Of a DNA stretch of 64,000 nt, positions 49,476 to 64,000 are shown piece by piece. The translations under genes were made by a program, and so were the position numbers. Position 1 is the first letter of the stretch. Each line of letters starts with the position of its first letter. The stretch covers positions 16,041,328-16,105,327 of the forward strand of contig NC_092019.1 of the NCBI RefSeq assembly GCF_042242105.1. The letters are read 5' to 3'. The stretch is from Pempheris klunzingeri. Its lineage: Eukaryota > Chordata > Actinopteri > Acropomatiformes > Pempheridae. The notes under the pieces were generated by a model, which ran no database searches, was not told the origin of the DNA, and worked only from the letters and a program-made list of their open reading frames with translations.

Positions 49476-52400
49476 GCTGGTAACAGAGCAAAAGGATAAA
49501 GCAAAGGATGTGGTTATATTTTGTCTAGTTTTCTGCACCAAACCAACAGCAACAGCTACATATCTGCTTTTGTCTAGTATTTCTATAACCAGTTTCATAT
49601 TACACCACATTTATTTGGGAGTTGCTTTTGTCCACAGCCACTTTTTTTCTACACATGCACAGAATTTGAGGTGCAGGTTTGCACAGGAGCACTACAACAC
49701 GTAGTTTACCAACCCTACAATTAATGGACTGCCTGCCCTTCCACCTGAGCTACAGTCAGCCCATAAAACGCTGCTATTCACACACTGACATAGCAGAACA
49801 AAATAAAGTACAATACTTGGTTATTCTTAAATCTGCATCATGGTTAGAGTTACATCACTGTACGATGATATTATAGCAAGAAAGTAATTTCTGCATATTT
49901 ACCCCAAAACAACAAAAAGATTGTTTTGTGTTTTCGGGGTTTGGTTAAGGTATGTGTATAGGTATATTGGCATATGATAGCCAGCAAGGATCAAAAATTT
50001 GGACTACTATTAAATAGTTTGTCAGCCAGACAGCAATTGCAAGTTTATTTTTTCACTAAGAAATGTTCTGCTAATCATCTTGGATCTTGTATCTTGGATG
50101 TAAGATTGTTTATCTGTTAAAAAAAACAGTTGATACATCATTATCAGTATCAGCCATAGACGGTATAAAACTGCATAAAACTTTTTTTTATATTTAGTCC
50201 ATGATATAGGCCTAACAACTCCAGCAAAAGTCGGGGAATACTCACAATATCCAGCAAGGGACATATTTGGTAACAATCAATCAGGCTACATGACAGACCG
50301 GCAAGAAAGCATATATGGTAACTTCACTGACCTTGATTTTCGCCATAAAATTGAATTTTGTTTTGAAAAACTCACAAAAGTAAAAAAGTCTTGTAATGAC
50401 CACCAGTAATGGTTTAAGGTTGAAATTTTTAATTTTTAAGTATTTCAATGAGTGCCCTATAAAGGGTTAAAGGATGCAGAGAGGGAAAAAGACTTCTATA
50501 AGACAATCAATAGCCAGGTTAACATACCACAGCTTTCCCCCCAAATTACCAAATAAAACAAAGAAAACGTGGACATTCATTGGCATGCAACCCTGAAATG
50601 TCTAACCCTTGTTGGACATACACAGACACACAGCCTGGCTTTGAACAAATACAGGACCACAGATTCACAGGCAGGAACACCTACTTTCTGCCTCTAAACT
50701 GCTTGTATGGACTTTGACCTCAGTGCACTCCATTAGTCATTAACCTGAAAGCACACACCCACAGATCACTTTCCCCTTGTAAGGACCGACTACGCCTTTC
50801 AAACTTTTGGAAGTTTCCCAGCCAGATACTAAACCTATTTCCCTCAATAAAAAGTTGACAGCTTGGATACAGACAGGTACCAAAGACGTTTTCATTCTTG
50901 TGCTCTGTAATTTCTCAACATTTTCAGTTTTTCTTGACTCCCTAATCCTCCCTTTTTCTATACTCTGATAAGTCTTAATGAATAATTCTGAAACTATGTC
51001 TCTTGCCAAGACTGTGTCAACTATTCTGACCTACTGTATGTCAAGATTTAGTTCTAAGTCACTGCCAGCCTTATTCAGTACACGCAATAATCTGTAGTGA
51101 TCTAAACAACCCTGGTATTACATCTACTGGTTGATGTAATATGATGAGATCTTATACCCATGGCATTAAACTAATATGGTTCATTGAACTAACTTAAAAT
51201 CTATTACAACACTCCCTCCTGACCTCCGCACCTTTTACTTCCTCTCCACAGCTTTCCAAGGTGAGAGACAGAAAGTGGGCTGGGAGACTAAGAAGGGAGG
51301 GTGAAGTGAGAGAGAAATGGAGAGAAAAAAAAAACACTGCTTTTCTTCTCTTATCAGTGCCTTGTGTGATAAAAACCCAAAGTCGGGCTGTTCCCGTGCA
51401 CAACCCTCCCCCCAAATACACACAAAGGACCGACAACAAAAGTAACCATCAAATAGAGAACTCTGTTTTGCACATATACATTATTAAACGCCTATACACA
51501 CGTTTTTATATTTCCATACAGATTTTGGAAGCTGTATAATGCAGCCCATAGCCATTGTGAAGAAGAGCAAAATAAGATACTGTCATCAAAGTGAACCAAG
51601 ACGGATAAACCTAAATGTTCCTGCTGTGAAGGTGGGTGTGAAGTGACGGCCAATGAAAATGTCTGGGCTGGCAGTGAGCAAAGCAACATGACATGAATGA
51701 CCTTTGAGGCTATCTGTGAGCTTATGGTGCGTAAGCATTGTCCACAGACAGACCTGCTCATCAGACGTGCACAGTTAGTCGATTTTTTATCCACCCCTTG
51801 GGAACCACAGAGGAAGCACCATGTCACAACACATTTGTGCAGTCGAGCATGAAAGTCTGCGACCCACGGTCTCCACAGCAAGGTCGAGCAAACGTGTCAT
51901 GCACTGACAAACGCTTCACTGAGACACCGTATGAGGACCACAGGAGACAATGTCCATTGATTTCATGTGAAATGCTGATCTGAACCAGGGAGATCTGTGG
52001 AGTCTAATTGTCCCAAACTAAATGTGAATGTGTGGTAGCAACAATACTTTTTCTCTCATTATACCTCTTTTTTCATGTCACTGACGAAAACTGCAATCAC
52101 AGCTCCAGGAGGGACATGAGTGAGGGGGAACCCATCCTATTGTCCAGCGGATGTGGGGCAGAAAATTAGGGCAGTAATCCTGAGAATGCCAAAATGATTC
52201 CCGTGCTCTTTCATTCCCTCCCGCACACTGTCTATCTAATTACAACAAGTTTGTTTCGACACAAACATTTTTGTCCCAATACTCCCTCCCTCTTTTTTAC
52301 CCCCTAAGCTATTTTCTCTCCACACATCTCTAAAATAAACATCCTTTTCCATACTGCCAGTAGGATATCAAACAACTTCTTCTGTATTCCATTTGTTGCA

Positions 52401-54988
52401 CCATGCATGTGGTGAAATTAACAATCTGTCAAACCTAATATCATTGATTTCTTGATTTAAACGAAATACTGTGTACGACTCTATATGTCCTGTAGAGCTG
52501 ACATGCTCCTCAATCAATCAATTAGTGATTAAATTGGAATATTTCTCAAGTTTCAGCTTCTCGTTTCTGAGGATTTGTCGCTACTTTTAATCTTATGTGA
52601 TAGTAAACTGATTATCTTTCTGTCAGACAAACAAAACAAGTGATTTTAAGCATTAATAGAAAGATAAATCGATAATTAAAAAAAAATCATCATTAGTTGC
52701 AGCACTAGTATTTTTAGCTGGCCACAGGCTCTCAGGCAGAGGTCTCTAACACACACTTGGAACACTAACAGGATGTGACTTTAACAACAGACCAGCTTTT
52801 TCAGGCTTGCTTGCCCAGCAAGGAGTGCATTTGATGCTTTTGGATAATGCTGCCAGTCAAGTTACCCTGCAGGCCTCTGGCCTGAAATTGAATTCTTGCA
52901 CAGTAAATTGAAATGGAGCTGCTTCCCTGTTAAGATCCGAGATGGAATGGAAAATATAATTAGGAGATTAGAGCGGGTGTGGAGAGAAATGAAACAACAG
53001 CAGTATGTGGAGTCATGAAAGTGCCTCTGCTGACTCAAGCGAGTCAGCGCGGTTCATGTGATCAGATCATCTGAGGCCAGGCTTACAACTGATACAGCAA
53101 GAGAGGAGACGTTATTTAAGTCAAAACATTATTCCAAGTGGGTAAAACACCCTGGATGCCAACTGACCTGTAAATGTGCTGTGTTTGATATAATATACAA
53201 ACCTGTCCATCCTAAATACAGAACTGTATATACTAACAGTAAGTAATTTTCAATACATACTGTGTTTTTGGAAAGAATTAAGAATTTGGACAAGGCTTAT
53301 ATCTGCTAACATTTTCCAAGCTGACTGGCTGATCTTGCATCTGCTGAGGATGACTAAGTGAGATGAGCACCAGTAAAAGATAGTAAATGGACTTTGAGTT
53401 TTTACGTCAAACTACTGTTTTCAAGGTCAATAATGACCATTAACGCTCAAATTCAATTTAAAATGATTTTAGAGGCTCATTCACACATTTGAGGAACTTA
53501 AAGAATTACTAAAATTGTTGTCAACTGATTTTAGTTGATCGACTTATCAATTCCTGAACTGTTTCAGCATTAGTATACAACATTGTATAAAGCCAGCAAG
53601 GACATGCTGTAAAACAGCAGTTTAGCCCACTTCTTCCAGGTAACTCATTAAGTTTTATAGACATAACCTGAAAAATAGAGACGGGTGAGTGTGTGTAAGT
53701 ACCAGTGATTGACAAAACACTCGCTTATGTCTTCTGTGTCCTTTGAGGGCAGGCAGCCACTCAGTCCTCAGGGTATTCTCCCTCTCCATTACATTCTTGA
53801 CATTATACCAAGCCCTCTTCCTCTCTCCAGCGGTCAATCTCTCTCCAAACCTGCCACCGGTCCTCTTTCACACTCTAACAAACAGCCATTTATTCCCCTT
53901 TTCAAATCCGAAGAACTTCATTGGCATAACAAAGAGAGACTTTGGTGTTACCAAATAGTACACAAATGACACCATATTAGGGGCACATAAATACGCCCTT
54001 CCCTTTCTCCACATTCCAGACACTTGTATCACTATGTCCTTCTCACTTACATCTGCTGAGAGTTGTATCTGTGTGTGTGAGTGTGTGAGTGTGTGAGAGA
54101 GAGAGACAGGTTGATTCATGGGATTTCATCTGCAGACTTGAGTATTTGTACCTGTGACATTGGACTTCCCTCCACCACCCTGCCCAGAATTAAAAAGTAC
54201 TACCAGAAACTGTGTCAGCACAGCAGACGTCTTAGCACATTCAATGCTATAATTACTGAACTTCAAAACTATAATCTGGACTTCTTTCTTGCAGCCATCA
54301 TCAGTTTCATCTGACTCAGGCTTCATCTTGAGGAGCATCTCTGAATTATAAACCTGTTCCTGGTTTGTTTGCATAGAAAACATGCATGGCTTTTAAAAAA
54401 AATATTAATATGTTGCATAGATTTAGGACCTTTAACGATTTGAAATGTGGTCGCATGTAGCCATGTAGGAGCCTTTAACACTGTCTCAGAGGTGAAACTG
54501 TTTGTTTGTCAGCGCACAGTTTTTCCAGTGACAAATCCCCCTGGTAGCACAGGGCAGACACGCAGCATATGCATAGAAATCATACTTGTTTTACAGCTTT
54601 TAATATGGCATTAAACTGCTTAATAAGTCTTACATTTTACTTGCAGAGACGTCCGGTCACCCTGAGAGTACTTGCAGACATCTCTCGCATATATATTGGC
54701 ATTTAATTGCCATGAAAACTCATAACTTATCCTGAGTAATGTTAGCTGGCAGCACTGGTCCCTTCCTATCACATCCAACTAACGTTAGCTACCGAGCTAA
54801 ACCGGCTAACTGAAGCACCCCATAGCCACAGTACTGTAAGAAATGATCACACAACTAACTTTAATGGAGAAATGAGCGCCACAAAGGATGAAAACCCTCC
54901 CACAGAGAGCAAATAACTGTGTGACAGGTCGTGTGTTTCTGGTTTAGCTGTCTGGCTATGTGCAGCCCAAAACCAAGCGTAAAGTTAC
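49476..54988. other. Probable 5' intron of cgn
   Basis: No coding exon is supported in this 5.5 kb. It holds MITE copy 2 (about 50252-50470) and ordinary AT-rich sequence. An acceptor just above the cgn ATG would be needed for a spliced 5' UTR; I cannot fix its position. Confidence 0.45.
50252..50470 (+). mobile_element. piggyBac-type MITE, copy 2, left end decayed
   Basis: The right end reads GCCCTATAAAGGGTTAA, the reverse complement of the left terminus of copy 1 with few mismatches. This gives a terminal inverted repeat of about 17 bp flanked by TTAA. The left end is diverged (ccagcaagggacatatttggtaac aligns with copy 1). An internal segment of about 70 bp present in copy 1 is missing here. 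No coding capacity. Confidence 0.75.
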
Positions 54989-55290
54989 CTCTTTCTCTGA
55001 AGTTTCTCCTCTGCTCCTCTTTGACACTTTCCTTTGCGTAAGTCGATGATAATTCAAATATTTTCAGACATTCATCAGAGTCCACACCGAGCGGCGGATG
55101 GAGGGACAATTACGATACAAACTTATCAGCAACAAGTTCATCATACGGCGACAGCAACCTGTTACCTTTGTCGGGGATGTAACCGTCCCGCCCAGCCTCG
55201 TCGGATGGAGAGCTGTGATTGGACCATCGCGCTCATGTGGGCGGGACTATAGATATCAGCTACGTTTGCTATTGGTGAATTCTCTACGTC
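54989..55290 (-). promoter_or_regulatory. Possible cgn promoter and untranslated first exon
   Basis: A minus-strand donor (AGAG|GTAACT, GT at 54988-54987) would end an untranslated exon starting near 55100. Above it the sequence becomes CpG-rich (55085-55260) and carries two inverted CCAAT boxes as read on the minus strand (ATTGG near 55218 and 55271 on the plus strand). This fits a CCAAT-type promoter firing towards cgn. No other gene on the minus strand is available to use it. The assignment is inference. Confidence 0.35.
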
Positions 55291-56540
55291 AGTCATCCAT
55301 TGTGCTGGACCACTTTATATGGGCCTGTCCCTTAAAACGGGAGCTCCCTGTTTGTACTGCAGATGAAACCAACCAAAACTACTACCGGTGTGACCCAGAT
55401 ACACAAGAATTTCCAGGATCAGTGATGGATTTAGGTGATTACAGACTGGTGCATTCATTTGTTTGTTTCTCCAATAGAACAGTAGATGGCGCAACTATCT
55501 ACCAGCTGGAAGTTTAGCAGCATCCTCCTTGGCAGAAAGCTTTTACAATCTGTTACATGACCTCCACTAACACACAAAAATTAGCAACACTTGAAAATAC
55601 CTAAATATCCTACTCCAGTAGAAGTAGTGTTACCTTACACATACTTTATTCACGTGAGTGGGTTTTTGAGCTGTTTTAAGATGCAATTTATCTAGTTTTT
55701 ATGATAAAATGTTTTATATGATCTGTCTTACTTTTTTTCCCCCTTGATTTCATAAATTGAATTCTGTCTTTGTGGCGTATTTAGTTATGTCTGCTATTAT
55801 ACCCTTTTTTAAACTTTCTAACCTTTGACCCTTAATAAAAGATAAAGATAAAAGGAAATTTGGATAAAGGATAACTCTTCAGACTTCAGTGATCAATCAC
55901 TGCAGATGTCTCCAAATTACAGAGCTGTCCTACACGTTTCTTATTGAAAGACTTTCATTGGCATTAGACCAACTACTGATAAAGTCTCAGTTGTGTATCC
56001 ATTGAATTCATTACAGTAAAATCCCTTCCCCGTCCCGCACACTCAGCCCCTCCCCACAAATCCAGCCACATCCCACAGTCTGCACATAACTTTCCTCTCC
56101 ATCGCATCACTTCTTCTGGTCGACAGACTGGACGCACCATCTCACGCTCCGGGAATGGGATCTTCACTGGGTTCAAAGAAAAACTTCGAGTTCTTTCGAG
56201 TTTACGCTCTCCAGAAGCTACTTTTCAAACTACAGGGATAGTTGTTACTGCAGGTGCAGGGTGACAGCAACACTGGCCAATGCCTTCCAAGACGAACCAG
56301 GAGCTGTCAGGGAGTTTCAGACACTAGAAAACAGTTTAACACCATGACTTGGGCTCTCTAAATTTGATGGCTGGGAGATTCTTGTAATTTCAGACTACAG
56401 TACCGACGTGTGCGTAAAATATCTGTGCGTAAAGCTGTTGCGCACGGTTCAAATTTAGTTTGAGCTAATGCGAGAACGAATAAAAGACAACTCACTTGTT
56501 AACTTTTAGATCTGCGAGAATTGTTAATACCTTGACAGCC
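55291..56540. other. Divergent intergenic region between cgn and she
   Basis: No supported exon. The she transcription start should lie in the last few hundred bases, where CpG content rises (56400-56540). A 139-codon open frame at 55098-55517 has no family character. Confidence 0.4.
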
Positions 56541-63290
<6,750 letters not shown>

Positions 63291-64000
63291 ACATGCGTAA
63301 AGGACAAAGAAACCCACTGGAACATAAACACACATGCGCAGGGACATGCATTACACATTTATGCACAAATGCACACAGACACACACATGAACTTATCATA
63401 CAAGTATACTTAAATACATGTGTATACACACATATTCCAAGATATGCTGCTTTGAATTGTCCTGTGTACTACCTTGATAAGTGTATGTTTGTATCTATTT
63501 CATGCGCTACCTAGTGGTCAGCGTCACACATTTAAATAACCATTGTTCAATCACCTTTTTTCCAATCTAAAATCTAAAAAACACACAGATTCACACAAGC
63601 CCTACAGAGTGTATTTGCAGTTATAGGAAAACCATCCCTTGGCCCATAGTCAGTCAGATATTATGATCATAATATCATATCATAATATCATTGGATATTT
63701 GAAGTGTGTGGAGAGGTTTCTATTCTCTTCATGGGATGCCCTTACACTGAAGTGCTGGCATCATCACTTATCACAGTGCCATCAGGTTAGGTTTGGCCTC
63801 TGAGATCAATACACCTGATTGGAGTATATTCATTCATCCATCTGACATGTCAATCAGCCTATTGATCTATCCTGACAATCAGGCTCATTTGCTAGCCACT
63901 CTGTCTGTCAAGAGAAAGAGCTTTATTGATTAGATGATTAGAACTAGTGTGGTGGGAGGGGTCTAATAACAATTTAGTGCCCAGTCAGCAACATTGTTTA
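63291..64000. other. she 3' UTR and right edge
   Basis: No canonical AATAAA is evident on the plus strand before the window ends, so the she 3' end is not placed. A perfect 16-bp palindrome (tattatgatcataata) lies at about 63659-63674. Confidence 0.4.

Noticed and set aside
55098-55517. Plus-strand frame of 139 codons upstream of she.
   Set aside because: No recognisable domain and no supporting splice site; it overlaps the probable cgn promoter.

Overview
The window is nuclear DNA of a ray-finned fish, probably a spiny-rayed teleost. It has compact multi-exon genes with GT/AG introns, many (CA)n/(GT)n microsatellites, a Penelope-type retroelement remnant and TTAA-type MITEs. Every protein gene recognised is closest to a vertebrate family. 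Nothing bacterial, viral or CRISPR-like is visible.

Six complete genes could be rebuilt exon by exon, with every intron phase closing. From left to right they are: aqp10 aquaglyceroporin (- strand, 4754-8237, 6 coding exons, 297 aa); a pro-interleukin-16-like double-PDZ protein (- strand, 9840-14443, 6 exons, 1150 aa); the homologue of human C1orf43 (+ strand, 17950-20646, 7 exons, 259 aa); tuft1 tuftelin (- strand, 22656-32348, 12 exons, 385 aa); cgn cingulin (- strand, 39305-49475, 19 coding exons, 1226 aa); and the SH2 adaptor she (+ strand, 56541-63290, 6 exons, 502 aa). The leftmost 2.2 kb holds one unidentified candidate exon on the - strand. Stretches of 5-7 kb between tuft1 and cgn, and upstream of cgn, show no supported gene.

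The gene set corresponds to human chromosome 1q21.3, where TUFT1 and CGN are neighbours and C1orf43, AQP10 and SHE lie a few Mb away. The IL16-like gene is the exception, because human IL16 is on 15q25. AQP9, CGNL1, MYZAP and SHF are also on 15q, so the window looks like one half of an ancient duplicated block that still holds an IL16 ohnolog mammals appear to have lost from 1q21.

The genes are not an operon and do not share one pathway. Several act at epithelial cell contacts: cingulin at tight junctions, tuftelin in desmosome/keratin or mineralising epithelia, and PDZ scaffolding. C1orf43 and tuft1 are convergent with poly(A) signals about 200-270 bp apart. IL16-like and C1orf43 are divergent, as are cgn and she. 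The most unusual non-coding structures are a C1orf43 mini-intron made largely of a (CA)n block facing a (TG)n block, a long imperfect inverted repeat at 3.6-4.3 kb, and two decayed copies of a piggyBac-type MITE in and upstream of cgn.
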